Below are positions 1-14,236 of a DNA stretch of 64,000 nt, piece after piece. Numbering within the stretch: position 1 is the stretch's first letter; each line of letters starts with the position of its first letter. The stretch is taken from the NCBI GenBank assembly GCA_000727475.1, contig KL647320.1, positions 979,072 to 1,043,071 of the forward strand, read 5' to 3'. Below the pieces are notes generated by a model. It was not told the origin of the DNA. It worked only from the letters and a program-made list of their open reading frames with translations, and did no database searches. Source of the DNA: Sarcocystis neurona (Eukaryota > Apicomplexa > Conoidasida > Eucoccidiorida > Sarcocystidae). A program made the position numbers and the translations under genes.

Positions 1-196
1 CAATGGAAGTGAATGACCGTAGCCGTCGCGTCCTCATTAACCTTCGTTTAAGTGAGCCCTTTTTAGTGACCTTAGTTTGCAAGGTGCACGTTGGTCGTTT
101 TGCGCAAGCTGATTGTTGGTGGTCGTCTGCAAATCTCACCGCGCAGGATATGACCCCGGGCATCTGTATCTTCGTTTCGCACGTACTGTTGTGCCT

Positions 197-2196
197 ATGT
201 CGGATGGAGACAGTTCTGCCGTTTTTTACCTTCCCTCAGACCTTTTCGGGGGAGACGATACCTTGCAGAGTGCCATCTCCTTCACTGGTGTGAATCGACG
301 GAACTCCAGCAGATCTCCAACTACCTCGGGGACGCTTTTGCGTGCTACCCGTGTTGTTTCACAAGACTGCAAAAATAAGATGCCCCGTCAGTGTGTCATT
401 CAAAAACTAAAGGGGACTGCTCTGGACGCGGACAAATTTGAAGCAATTGAGCATCAGTTCGAGCCTTCAACACTACTTCGGCAATCAAAAGAGCGGAAAA
501 GGTCGCCACAACAGTCTTCTCCAGCTTACAAGTCACACGATGGACAAAGCAGTCGAGTTAGATCAGGTCATTCTCATCAAACCCAAAAACCCCCACGTGG
601 ACCGGCCGATTCACGACATCTTACAAGCTGCAGGAATCTCGGCGAACTGAATACCGATCTGATAGCGATTCCCTGTGGCGGAGATGGCCGTGCATCTCTG
701 GGAAGCAAGAAGGCGCATTCCATATTTCGTCCACCTTCCCCGATGACCCCCGCTTATCTATCTGCCGGCCTATATACTCTTTCCTCTCGGATCAATGACA
801 ACTTTCTTTCCGTCGGTTACGCACCTGTCCGCGCTACCTCCGACGATGCAGAGATAACTTGCAGCGGTTATACGTCCGCAGCAATGGACTTACAGGTAGA
901 GCATGCCCCGCAACGGTATTCATATGCTACTTCTGCTGTCTCAAATACGGAAGGAGATGCTGAAAAGGAAGGTAAGCGTGACATGCCACTGATGAACGTA
1001 ACCTTAGAGGATGTCTGCGGAAGCTCTTCGGGGGGACTTAATGCACAGGGAGGAGCCACGCTGAGGCGGAATGACAACCTGCAAGTGAAAAATCATGCAG
1101 TGAAGGACCACAGTGATATCCTTTCGCCGGCGCAAACTGCAGGAGTAGAGTCAGAAGGAAGAGAAAATACGCGCGTTCACGGAAGACATCTGAACCACGA
1201 CGACACCCATTGCACGACACCTGGCATCAAGATCTTGCCCTTGAGCGTCTCGGCGCAGACGCAGAACACAGTAAGTTCGTCCCTCTGCGACCGTGAGGCT
1301 GGTGCTTAGAATTGAGAGTGCTGCTTGTTGTGACGGTGCAGGTCAAACAACAGGACTTTTCTGGCTCGGTGGCAGCGATCTTTCTTTGTTGTAGCAGTAC
1401 AAGTGGGGAAGTGCATAAGAAGGAAAGAAGTCGTTCAGCGCTAAGAAGAACGTGCCGTGTTCATGCTCTGTGACCGTTTTTGTGCCAGCTGCAGGATACA
1501 CATGCGAGACCCAGTCGGACCGCAGTGTCACTTCCTCTAGAATATCAGCTCTTCCTGAAAGAAACGCAGGAGCTGATCACGCGCGTGCAGCGAGGAGGGC
1601 TGGGATCTTCCTTGTTCCCTTTCTCCAAGGACGACAATGAAGACCCTGATATTTGCTCACTAACCCGCAGACGCGTGGTTATCCACGAAGAAAACTGGGG
1701 AACACGATGTGTGAATGACGTAATGCTCGCCTGCATTAACGATGCTTTGTCAACTGTAGAATTACCCCCACGTGTACGGCAAAGAACGACTGACGAGAAT
1801 TTTTCATGTTCACGAAATTTATCTGCACAGGGGTCCGGCTCCCCACGTGACGGAACAGGCTGTGGAAGGCAGAGGATGAATCCGTGGGCTGCCTTCTTGG
1901 ATGCTGCATCCCAGGAACACCTGCGAGAAGGATTGAGACCGTTGAGTTCCATCGAGTGGTCTGCTGCGGTGGCTATAGCCATGCATATCTACTCAAAGAA
2001 AATCCTAGAAGCGCCGCAGCCGCGTGTGCACATGCAGATGGAAGATGAAGCCGAAATTCGTAGAGGCGATCTTTTCTCCAATTCACGTCACAATGAATTT
2101 CAGCGGACTACGAGCAACCACGATCAGCGCCCTTGCGGTGCTGGGGCGGCTTTCAGTTCATCTTCTCCAATAATTCTATCAGAACTGACGAGGTAA
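197..2196 (+). CDS. Two-exon hypothetical protein, 5' end uncertain
   Basis: I do not recognise this protein. Exon A is open to 1270 and ends at a strong donor (ACA|GTAAGT at 1271). Exon B starts at 1495 after CTGCAG and ends at a TAA at 2194-2196. Both junctions are phase 0, so the frames join cleanly across a 224-bp intron. The possible start MSDGDSSAVFYLP is at 197, but the frame is open back to 113 and an acceptor-like GCGCAG lies at 141-146, so the gene may begin left of the window. The product would be about 590 residues, mixed in composition and free of long homopolymers, unlike its neighbours. The C-terminal half has helical stretches (LEYQLFLKETQELITRVQ; SSIEWSAAVAIAMHIYSKK). I see no signal peptide or membrane segment. 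That it is coding follows from the varied codon use and the matched splice phase. Its function is unknown. Confidence 0.5.
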
Positions 2197-2606
2197 AACT
2201 TTGTCAACTCCGGAACGCATGGGGACGCCATCGCTGACGGAAAATGCCAAGAAAACAATGCAGAGTTCATTCAAAGCAAGTGCAGATATTCGAAGATTCA
2301 TTGACAGTGATGTACCAAGTCTTCTTGTCAAGCAAGTGTAATCACTCGCTACTGTTACGAGTAGTAAAGTTGGAAGGTCCCTCGGCTTGAGCTACCGTTT
2401 GAGGAGGAAGATCTGGCCGCCTCTTCCGCCATTCTTTTGTTTGTTCGAGGGTGAACCCTCCGGAGAATGTAAGTCCTTTTTTATCGCAGGAGGAATCGGC
2501 CGCTGCCGTGCTTGTGATAGCGGTTTGCCAGTGCATATTTTTTTGAAATGAAGCCGTGAAGCCACAACTACCTGTGTACCCGTGAGAATCTTCCTCAGTA
2601 AAAAAA
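2197..2606. other. Spacer downstream of the left-edge gene
   Basis: No gene is supported here. A short open stretch after an ATG at 2219 runs about 40 codons. It could be a further exon of the upstream gene, since GAG|GTAAAA at the apparent stop resembles a donor, but I see no acceptor with the right phase at a sensible distance. Confidence 0.3.
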
Positions 2607-3314
2607 ACTGAAGAAGAAGCAGATTTTCGTGCAATTGTTCCCACCAGAAATACATAAATCTTACAAACCTCCATATGCGCAAGCAAGCCGTCCAGGAAGT
2701 CCGTTTCGTGCTTATGTGCCTGTCTGATCCACGTGGAACGGCAGAGGTATCAGCTCCACACCGCGTTGATACTACTTGAGAGAAAAGCGCCACGAGCTTC
2801 TTCTCTGTGCGACAGACAGAGGTTTTTCAGCACAGGCACAACGTCGCAATATTACTCTATGTTCGTATAGAAGTTCTTTCTCTTCTCTCTAAGAGATGGT
2901 TCAGATGTCCGAACTGCCTTCGGCAGTTGCGCAAGGGTAAAAAGGGGGCCAGCATGAGAATTGCAGAAGAAGCAAATTTTGGTGCAGCCGTTCCCACAAG
3001 AAATACTAAAAGTCTTATGAACCCCCACATGCGCAAGCAAGCCGTCCAGGAAATCCGTTTACGTCCGTATGTGCCTGTCTGATCCACGTGGGAAGGCACA
3101 GGTATCAGCTTGACACCGCGTTGATACTACTTGAGAGAAAAGCGCCACGAGCTTCCTCTCTGTGCGCGACAGAGGTTTTTCAGCCCAAGCACAATGCCGC
3201 AATATTGCTCTGCGTACGTACAGAAGTTCTTTCTCTTCTGTCTTAGAAATGGTTCAGATGGTCACGGTCACAACCACCCCTTCGGCAGTTAGGCAAGGCT
3301 AAAAAAGGGAGGAG
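2607..3314. repeat. 354-bp tandem duplication (two copies)
   Basis: Two diverged copies lie head to tail, about 2607-2960 and 2961-3314. The landmark ATGCGCAAGCAAGCCGTCC starts at 2675 and again at 3029, giving a 354-bp period. Shared blocks include the stretch with CCGCGTTGATACTACTTGAG and the one with CGGCAGTT. Copies differ by scattered substitutions and small indels, and neither holds a convincing open frame. The origin is unknown; it could be a decayed dispersed repeat. Confidence 0.8.
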
Positions 3315-6300
3315 CATATTTTCCGCCTGTTAAACGCTTTCATAAACGAGCCTAGAATCATACACATGTGTCCCTTACGTCTGCAAGGTGACAAGAAGCG
3401 AAGTTGTATTGGATGGATCCGTGCATCTGCCAGCTATCTAGACTGCATAGTGTAACTTGAAGGATGAATCGTCTTGATTATTGACGGCGGTTGTATTCCA
3501 AAATGAAGCAGTCAGAGTTGCGTTGTGTCCGCTGGCTACCACGGTGCCCTAGTTGCGGGATGTATGACACGCCGCACCGCAATGTTGACAGTCTCTACCT
3601 TCAACCTTTTTGTAATGTGGTGCAACTCCCTTGTAACTAGCAACCGAAACAGTGTTGAGGGCGGCATCGCAGGCTATCACGTTTGTTTGTAGGCGAATCC
3701 TGAGGAGCCACAAAGAAGACAGTGTAATCACGACACTAGACAAATGCAGAGGCTTGCCCGTACGTCGTGGTCTAGGTGTCGCGTGCGACAGTAAAGTAGC
3801 AGAACGGCCCCTTAAGTGTTAAGCTTTTTTCATGTAAAGCGACGCTAAATGTTATCAGAAAAACTACCTTGTCTCTCAACCTGTTTTCTTGTGCAGCACA
3901 AGTGCGTGGACCGCTTTGAGCTTCAGCGTGAATAATTTTTCGTCTCTTCGCATGCGTACTTGACAACAGCACATGCGTATGCTGGACACCAGAGTGGCGT
4001 GTGAACTTCCTGGCAAACTCCACCAGTGAACAGCGTAACTTACAAAGCGAAAACGAGCTGTGCACCAGCACGTTTATGCTGGCCTTTTTCCGGGAGCCTA
4101 ATCCGTATCTGCTTTGCTGCACAATTGAATCCCCTCTTGATATTCTGCCTCGACATGTCTGATTGTATGCAAAACCTACATGCACATAAATGTACATGTA
4201 CACTAATGTAGATATGTACAAAAATGTACACCCGATCATGCACGCCACAAAAATGTGTTGAACAGGCGCCTTCTGTAGAAGAGTTCACAGCGTTGCAAAG
4301 CGACGCGAGTCGCAACCACAGCATCAATCCGACTTCCTTCACAATCAATGCATCGAAGACTTAGAAATGGAGTTTTCTCAGTTTTTGTTTCGCGGTCACT
4401 TGGGCGGGTGTTGGGACACGTAGATACATAACAGAAGCGTTTCGCACTAACTTCCGTGTGGTCGTACACACGAGCTTCCACCTGCTCGTATCCGTGAGAG
4501 CCCTCCACACCCGCCGTAACAGCAAACACTTTGCAGACGTGAACAGCACGACTGTGTGGTGTGCAGACAATTCAAGACTGCGTACTTGAGCTAACCTTTT
4601 CTCTCTCTCACCAGCACCTGTATGAGTGAGGGTCCACATACACACATGTGTCAAAATTCGTGACGGAAGCGTGCGCCCTACTTCAAACGTCTGCGAACAC
4701 GGTAAACAGGACGGATTCTGCTCTGCGCGTATGCCCACCCTTCTTTCTATGCACACATTGCTATATAACGAGTTGCCAATTTTTTCTGCTGCACTCCACA
4801 TCCCGCCACACATAGAGACACATACACGTAAAAACATGCACACACACAAGTGTCCATGCGGAGACATCGACTGCTGTCCTGCACCGTTAGCGTCGAACGC
4901 CGCTGTTCCGATGTAAATGCTGTACACCTTCCCGCTGCCGGCTCTTTCTGCATCTGCAGCTGTGACAGTGATTTTATCGGCTCGCATTGAACCTCCGCAC
5001 AAAACAGGTAGCGTTATTACAACCATTCCATCGGCTCTCTCTTCCCGTCTGCAGCAGCGATAATAATGTTCAACCTCTACAAAAAAAGTCCTCCCACGCA
5101 CTGGTAATTGCTTCGAAGACGTTTTCGCCGACTGACAACTCCCTAGACGTATCCGCTCACGTGTTTGTGTGTTTTAATCCCGAAGAGGTAGGACGCGCAC
5201 GGGCACTGCGTGCCTTCTGCGCCGTTGAACAATTTCTTCATCTGCCTACCCACTCCGACTGAAGGTGGATATGGTGCCCGCCCATTTCTGCTAGCACGGG
5301 AGCCACTGCCGCAGACAGTCACGCAGCCCTCTTTCCTTCTTCAGTTCCACTAGCAGCACGACAACGCTAGGATAGAAGGCAGCTTTTCAACGAGTATTTT
5401 TACCAGGAGCAGCACCGTGGCAACCCTGAGTCACTCGACGCAGTGCACGACTCCCATACGCCGACGCTTCGTAGCTCGTCCCACAGAAAAATACAGGAAA
5501 GAGGGTGCTATGGCAATATCGGAAATATATCTTCACAAATAGTGGACATACATATATATATACATATATGTATACGCGCAACGGCAGTACTACAGTGTGC
5601 AGCAACGGGACGTGGTACGGACGTCCCTGCCACACTTTCGGGCCGACGAACACACCCACACGTAAAGCAGCAGCTGTAGAATTTCACACTCCCAATCTAT
5701 GTCTGTTAGCCGGATACGAATATAAATTTCACGCAGAGTCCTACAACAATAGTCAGAAAAAATGAATAGCGTGTAGAAAAGAATGATCGTGGTTTGCAAC
5801 AGCAGCAACAGCACGACCTGTCACCAGGCGGCCGCCACACACGCGTGGTTTACACAGGACACACGCACGCGTGCAAAAAACGAGGCAGAGAGTTATTTAT
5901 CATTGAAGCACACGCGTCCCCTCTTCCCCGCCTTTTACATCATATGAGACAGATAGGAAACCGCCCTCCGGTAGGTGTTTACGGCTGAATTACGCATGGA
6001 CGAATAGGACACAGCGCGGCAGGGATGTCCTCACGCCGAAACACTCCGTTAGCTGCCCGTACACCTGAAGCGCAGTGAGGTGGCCGTACACCGTGGACCG
6101 ACCCACGGCAACGCTGTGTGCACCTGGGAATTCCGCGAAGTGCCGCACGTGTGCAGTACCCTACGAAGGGGAAAACACTTCGAATAAAAAAAAGTTCGTG
6201 AGCCGTGAAAAGCAGCACGCGCAAAATGGTGAAGCGAGGACGGTAGAGACGCAGGACTCCTCAAGAATGACGTCATACTTCATCTACACGACTATGCATA

Positions 6301-6420
6301 TACAGATACTCACACAGACAACGCATACCTATATGTATATTCTAATCCCAAATGCAGATGTGGGCATACATATACGTCTGTATCCTGTTTGTACATGTAT
6401 GTGTGGTTGTGTGTGATTAT
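3315..6420. other. Intergenic stretch, no recognisable gene
   Basis: Only short open frames occur, on both strands, with no recognisable domain or paired splice sites. Short TATA/CA microsatellites appear around 4190-4230, 5550-5580 and 6290-6380. I see nothing else that can be supported. Confidence 0.4.
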
Positions 6421-7219
6421 GAAAAAAGCCGTGACGACAGTAAAACAGAAAACAGTTGTCGAGGAAGCAGACGGGGATTCACAGGGGAAAAAATATATGT
6501 CTTCTCATGAAAGACGAAAGGTGGCTGTCGTGTGTTCGTGACGGGACGCGGATATACTCCTCCTCCTCCTCCTCCCACTTCTACGCAGTCATCAACGGGC
6601 AACCCCGTGCGTTCATTTGGTGTCACGCAGGGGCGTGGACACAGACGTCTGCCAGAATTTCGGTCACGTGAAGCTTTTTTAAAAAATGTTGAAAAGGCGC
6701 GCGGAGCGCACTTTTTCCTGCCGTGTTTTCTCCGGCAGAGACACGCGCAGACGTCCCCGGTCCGACGGCACAGACCGAGAGAAGAAGATCGACTGCCGAG
6801 AAAAACAGAGAAGAAACGAGGCACAGGCACCAGGAAGAGAAGTCGGAGGACGAAGAAGAAAACACGAGGGAAAAAGTAAAGTCCACGAAAGAGAGGAAGC
6901 GGAGGCGAAGACAACGGCGTTGGGATGCGACGGGTCAAGGAAACTGCGACGCCGACGCAAGAGCGCTGCAGCGCGGAAGTAAGTATCCATGGTGATGAAA
7001 AGGAAACGCAAGCAAAAACAGTACTTCTTCAGGAAAGAAGAAGCGTGGCGAGACAAGCGGAGAGACAGAAGCGAAGAAACGAGACAAAGAAAGGGAAGCG
7101 AGCTGCAGCGCAGAAGAAGACATAGGAGAGAGAAGAAAACAGCAAGCAAAAGCAGCACTCTCTTGGGCAAAAAAGAAGTGGCGGGGGACCAGCTGAGACA
7201 GACACAAGGACTAAAAGAT
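6421..7219. other. AG-rich tract downstream of TBL1
   Basis: The + strand is strongly purine-rich, so translated frames are dominated by Arg, Lys and Glu. The tract lies just past the TBL1 stop codon and would be pyrimidine-rich in the sense of that gene. It is probably 3' UTR and spacer. The same asymmetry continues in the last TBL1 intron, so the open frames here are compositional. Confidence 0.45.
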
Positions 7220-7334
7220 TTAAAAGAGGAAATTGTCTTTGTCGTCGTCCGTCGCTGTTGAGAATTTCAAGATAATCGTTCGCTCCATGTTGAAGACGTT
7301 GTACGCCACGGCGTCGTGAGTGCTTCTCCACGAG
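7220..7334 (-). CDS. TBL1: TBL1 exon 8 (C-terminus)
   Basis: The acceptor CTGCGCAG|C completes an Ile codon. The exon encodes SWRSTHDAVAYNVFNMERTI followed by an acidic tail and ends at TAA (7222-7220). This corresponds to the last blade strand of the family ([20 protein letters not shown] in human), so the gene ends here. Confidence 0.82.
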
Positions 7335-10300
7335 CTGCGCAGCCCCAGCAGCAGAAGTCGAAGCGAACCAACCACCCGGCAGGAGAGAAGTGTGTCGCCA
7401 CGAACAAGCAAAACAAGGAAAACGGAAGGAAAGCCGTCAAAAGACAGAGGCGGTCAAAGCAGACGTGCAGAATGGAGAAAGCCATGGAGCAGCACGCTAC
7501 AAGACCGACGCCAACAACCGAGAGAGGCGCCAGAAGGAGTCCAGTAAAAAGCAGCAGCAGGAGCAGCAGCAGGAGCGAAAAAGAAGCTACGCGAGAGGAA
7601 GTCGCACAGGACAACAAGAACGACCGGAGAAAAACAGGAGACCACCTTCAACTGAAGTGCAGCGAAGTCAAAAAAGAAGAACGGAGGTCACCAGCAAAGT
7701 GGACCACACAAGTTCCCTCTTCCACCGACAACGTTGCCCACTGCAGGTTCCCCCCTTCTGCTGCCCCTCCTCCCACGACTACCATCACACGAACCAACTT
7801 TTCGGCCGCCAGACGAACAGCAGCTCGCACTCCGACTACTACGGGGACCCTGTCGCCATCTAGAAATAAACAGAGAAAGTGAGATCTTTTGTCCACCGTC
7901 TGTCCTTCTTCTCCTCCGTGCTCTTCTTTTCGACCACCGCTGCTGCTGACACTGTCGGCTGAGAGGAAATTTCTGCGATCCACTTCCGGTCTCTCTCCTG
8001 CTCCTTCTTCGTGACGTTGGGTCGGTATGGACAGAAGAAGCAAATGTGGTTTCCTACTTTTTGTGGTTTCCTACTTTTTGTGGTTTCCTCCTTTTCGTGC
8101 TGTCCACCTTCTCCTCCCCTCTCTTCTCCTACTACTTCTGTGACGCTGTCGAAAGTTTCTGCGGCGCACTTTCGCACTTCTTCGCTCCGCACTTCTGCTC
8201 CGCACTTCCCTCACGTCTACACAGACGTACTCTGCCGCGGGTATCTCTGTCTCGCTATCAAATCGTTTGAGGGGAAAACGTCCCGTAAAACAGACTTGTG
8301 ACAATACGCTGAGCAGAAAAACGTCCCTTCACAGACTCCCGCCGAATTCACCGCACCAGACCACACACAAGAATATACGCACACATGTATTCATACATCC
8401 TTATACAACACACCCAAGCATACATACACATATATATGTATAGGTGAATACATAAGTATATAGACACATCTGCTAGAACATCTCTCGTGATATAGAGGCA
8501 TTGAAACAGACACACCAATACAGACTCTGGGCGCTGCCGACGCCTGCAGCGGATCGCATCTACGCATATACATATATATATGTATAGAGGGAAATGTCTA
8601 CAAGTGTAGAGAGATCCACATACGGAAATTCATGTACGTACAGGAAGAAGAAAGATTGATCGATTTTTGTACGGTGAAAGGATCGTTTCGCCGCTCCCTT
8701 CCCTTCTCCGTCCTCCTCCTTTGCTCTCTTCTGTGTGTTCCCCCCTTCTTGTCTCCGGGACTTACATGTGCGGAATAACCATGTGAGTGTCCATCACCGA
8801 CGCGATTTCCGTTAATGCTGGGAGCGCGTAGATATGGAGAATGCTGTCGTAAGTGCCAATCGCCAATTTGCTTCCGTCTCTGCTGATGCGCAGGGAAGTT
8901 GGCGGGCAGCTGCGACATACACCCGGCAGCAGCAGCAACAGCAGCACACGACCCGGGAGGCACACCTTTTACCCAAGCAGACACAGAGAAATGTCTGCGT
9001 CCGGCTTCTTCACCATCACACAACAAAAATCCGCCACCTATTATCCCACACCATTTCTGCGGTATACACACATATATACGCATACACGTATATACCTATA
9101 TACATATACAGGCATACAGACGCACACACTAAAACAGACTCTGGACGCATGCACATACGCATATATATATATATATACACATCCACACCGACATGCACAC
9201 ACACACACACACTTGTATCCAAGATGGTCAGACATGAACGTATACGTATGTGCACCCACCCCACACCCTTGGTCCAAGATATATATGCACACACATACAC
9301 ATATACAAACATAATTTTCCTTCTCTCACTCTCTCTCTATACATATGTATTCAAACCTGGTAAATTCAGTATATATCACTGAATCCTCACGTGTGTATAT
9401 ATATATGTATACGTTATACGTGGAGACCACGTGCTGAGATGAGTGGTCGGCCAGGGCAGCAGGACAGACAGAGAGACGTCTACGTATGCTAAGGCAGTAG
9501 AAAACAGCAACGTACAGACATCTGTATACATATACACACACATACATATTATATATATGAGGAGTACAGACGCACAGCGACAGCACACAGCCTTTAATGA
9601 AGACAGAAACACATAAAAAGTATGGAGAACACACTATTCACACATATACACGTGAAGAGAAAATCTCATAATATGCGGTACACACACATGTATATAGAGC
9701 CATGTACGTAGCTCTTATTCACTGCGTATACTTCTACATACATACGTGTGGACAGCACGTGGGCATCCCGTCACATACACGGGATCCACATACATACATA
9801 TATACATGTATATATACACATATATACAGATATACGAACATATATATGCATACATATATATATATATGCATATACACGAATATTCTCTTTTTCCTGTCTC
9901 TATCTCCGGTTGTTCACGTATGACAGTAAACACGGTGTATATATATATATATATACATTTGGTGTCTGGCCGCGTATTATAGTTTTACCTAGAAGTACAC
10001 ATCTCTCTCTATATATATACACATATATATATACGTGTATATTGTGTGTGTGTGTGTGTGTATATGTATATACACATATATATGTAAAGAGATAATCTTA
10101 GTATGCGTTTTTGTGTGCCATTTATACACATATATATACCTTGTTCGCTGGCATATGTAGATAGAAAGAGAATGTTAGACAAGTTCACACATGTATACAT
10201 ATATATGCAGATACACGGGCATATGGATACACGTATCTGTAGCCGAAGAGACGCATCTATACACCTCCACACACGTATATATGGATATGTTTATATATAT

Positions 10301-13300
10301 ATGTATGTGCACGTGATATGATGAAGGCGAGGGGAGAAGCCGTCAAGATCGCGCAGAAAATGTGTCTATAAACAGGCAGCACCCACGCCCACAGCTGACA
10401 TACGCACAGACATCTACTCCTAATACGCATCAATAGATACACACATATATGAGGGCGCATTTATAGAGGGAGAGGGCTCCCACGCATGCACACAGCGTAG
10501 GTACCGGACAGCGGAGAGGACGAGTAGGGAGAGGATGGGCAGCACGGAGATTACAGAGACGGCGCGAAAATGAGACGGGCTGTCAAAACAGAGACGGAGA
10601 CGGAGACACTTCGGGAAACGGACTTACTTATATAAGAGACGCTTCACTGGCTTCGTGCAAGATTCTTCCACATCCCACAGCAGCAGCTGTCGGTCCATCG
10701 CCACCCTACAAACAGCAGCAGCAGCAGCACCCTGTCCACAGAACGAGAATTATACACCTCCGCATGCAAAATCGCACACATGTAAAACATGCATACACAC
10801 GCATAGGGGCACTTCTGTACCCATATATATGTACATACACACACATATACATATATGTATATACGCACATATACATACACGTCTAGTTGTATTCCTCTGT
10901 ATATATTTATCTGTGCATCTGTATGTATATATATATGTGTACATAGGGACATGCACATCCAAGTGTAGATGCGGAAATTTGAATAGGAGTTCGTGCACCT
11001 CTCAGGACGGTGTTCCCCTGCTGGTGACACTCCAGAAGTACGCGGTGTATGTACACCGCAACTGTGACCCGGGTGACACTTACGCACACAAACACGAACA
11101 AAACGGTGGGGGTCACTCACACACGTGCGAGAACATTTGTGTCTCGATCTTCGCTGTTTACTCTCCCGACGCACCCCGCAGTGTACGTACACCACAAACA
11201 CAAATAGTGTCCTCCTACATTCTCCCCAACCACTCTATCCACGTAAATAATGTATATGCATCTATACGAGCACAAGTCTACTCACGTGTATATACACATA
11301 ATACTACCACAAGCATATACCGACGAATGTACACGTCTGCACATATATATATGTGTGTGTAGCAGAATTCCACGCATTCTCACGTGCATATACATACATA
11401 TGCATACGTACGTATACACACTACCACAAGCATTCTCACTAATATATATATGTGTGAAGCACCACGAGCATAGTCACATATTTATCTGTTTATATATGAA
11501 TTTTTGTGTGGCGGCCCGTTTCTCAGTCGCTTTCGCCTCCCTTACGTGATGAGAAATTGATGAGAGTCATGGGGTCCTCCATCGCGCCACTCCGCTTTTA
11601 CGACCGGCTCCGTGTGGACGGCGAGCTCGAGCAGCGGAGCGAGCGGCTCATTTACTCGCCAGAGCTGCAGCGCCACAGCAGCAGCACGCCACACCAACAC
11701 ACCATCGGTGGACAGCAAACTTCTACATACACATATATATATGTATACGTGTATATATACACATGCATATACGTGAATATACACACAGAGAGACGGACAC
11801 AAACACAGAAAGCGGGAAAGACAATTCTCCACATACGTGTCTATATATATACAAATTTGTGTACGTATACGTATTCATCTATCTACGCGCATATATATGT
11901 ATATATGTGGATTATCCCCTGCATACAGATATGTGTATATATACGTACATAATAGAGAGATACAAAGAGAGAGATGCAGATGTGTGTATAAATCCTTCCC
12001 GTGTCCACTCATGACGGTATACATATCCGTCATACATATACATATATACCTGTAACCACCTAATATACAAACATATTCACATACACATACGTATATCAAT
12101 GAGAGCAGCCATATACATGTACGCTCTTCCTTATATAGACACCAACACACAACCATCCATAGAGATACCTTGACTCATATATATATATATGTGTGTCCAG
12201 AGTGGGGGGCTTTTGTGTGAATAGATGAAGCGGGTGAGACACACTTTTCGTTTGCATCCGCGTGACGTGTGGCCGCGGCGACGGCGACGAGACAGCGACA
12301 CACAAATGAACACACATACGTATATATACACAGAAATACGCACACGAACATAGAGACAGTGACAGCGACCCTCCTGAAAAATGGAGAGCGGAACCCAGAA
12401 GAAGAAACCGCGAACACGTGTATATGTGAAAGCGAGAACACGTGTGGATACGTGTCTTCCTTTTTCTCTCTGTGTACAGACACGTCCACCTGCGGCCGGT
12501 CGCGTGTGTGGGGCAGTTGCTGAGAAGCAGCAGCAGGACAGCAAAGACGGCAGGAGACACGGACAGCCGGGAACGTGCGGAGACGGGCGAGACGCCACGG
12601 CGACCGGCGCAGAAGCGGAAGCAGACGGAGACGGAGACGGAGACACACACACGGACAGAACGCGACGGTGAGGAAGAACTTCACCGTCTTGTACGATCCG
12701 CGAAGCAGCACGAAGAGACGCGGCCCACACACAGACGGACAGATGGTGGACAGCAGTTTACTTTGATGATGGGCGTCGAGTCAACAATGGCGAGATATTT
12801 GCCGTTGGCACTCCACCGAAGGGAGGCCACCTCCGCCTCTCCGCCGACGTGCGGCGGCACTTGGGCCGCCGTCTCCTCATCGCCGGACTTCTCTTCGAGA
12901 GGATACACCGGGAGAATCCACGTCTCCTTTTCTGAGCGGCAGTGGAGGCCCTTCTTCTTTTTCTTCTTCTGCTCCTTGGCTTCCTCCCCGTTCAGTTTCG
13001 TCTTCTCTTCCGCTTCGTTCTTGTCGTCTTCGCATGCATCCGTCTTCCTCTTCCTCGTCCGCGCTTGCTGCTCCTCGTCCTTCTCGTCCGCGTCCTTCTC
13101 TTCCGGCTTTTTCTCTTCGTCCTCCTCCTCCTCCGCTGCTGCTCCGTTCTTCTCCTTCTTCTCCCTCTTCTTCACTGCTGCTGCGGCAGGGGTCGTCGTC
13201 GGCGCTGTCGCGTCCGCCGCTGCTGCTGGCGCCGGGGGAGGGGAGGGCGCCGTCGGCGCTGCAGCTGCTGTTGCTGCTGCTCGGGCTGCTGCAGCGGCTG

Positions 13301-14202
13301 CTCGGGCTGCTGCTGCCGCTGGCTTCCCACCGACCGCAGCAGCGGCAGCCGCAGCGGCGACTTTGCGTCGCGCCGCTGCAGCGACGAAGTTGCGGGCCGC
13401 AGCAGCAGACGGAGGAACAGCTAGCGGCTGGGTGACAGGGTGCCGCACGAACCTGCTCGCGCTGCTGCTCGTGCAGCCGTTCACAGCCGCAAGAACCGCG
13501 AGTCTGCTGCCGCAGCAGGCAGCAGCAGAAGAAGTCGCAGCAGCCGCCCCCGCAGCCCCGCGTGACGCAGGGAAGCCCTCCGAAGAATCTGCAGCAGCTG
13601 CGGCTCTCCCCGCTGCTGCTGCCGCCCCTGCCCCTGTTGCTCCTGTCTGGCCTCCCTCTCCGCCTCCTCCACCTCCTGCTGCAGCTGCTGAGTCTTTGTT
13701 GCCCGCAGCAGCAGCAACTTTCGCAGCAGCAGCAGCCTTCTCCGCCGCACTGGCGCGCGCAGCAGCAGCAGCCCGCGCAGCAGCAGCAGCTCGCGCAGCA
13801 GCAGCAACCCGAGCAGCAGCAGCGGCAGACGCTGCACTGCTGCAGCCGTTGAGAGGAATCACGTGGCACGTCTCGCGGTCGAAGTCAGAGATGACGATGC
13901 AGCCATCAATCGAGCCGCTGGCGATCATGCCGTCGCCGCACCAGTCAAGATCAATCACTCCTCCTACACAGCAGCAAAACATTTGCACACGTTCCTCTTC
14001 TTTCACGTCGACAGCTAGCAGAACAACAACGACACATTTAAAAAACGTTTGTCTCTCTTTTTCTCTCTGTCTCTATACGTATATATACACACACGAACGG
14101 GTAGTACATCCTTCCCTCTCTACGTATACACATTATACACATACATATATATATATATATATACACACGAACGAGTACATCTCTTTCTACGTATGCACAC
14201 AG

Positions 14203-14236
<34 letters not shown>

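Larger units (their letters stand above)
8350..12200. repeat. AT/CA microsatellite field in TBL1 introns
   Basis: Alternating TATATA, ACACAC and ACATATAT tracts are dense, notably at 9060-9350, 9780-10090 and 10800-10950. Exons 6 and 7 sit inside this field and are recognisable by their contrast with it. Confidence 0.8.

Noticed and set aside
6532..7882. Arg/Lys/Glu-rich + strand frames resembling nuclear basic proteins
   Set aside because: They follow from AG-rich composition, overlap TBL1 exon 8 on the other strand and its intron, and have no domain.
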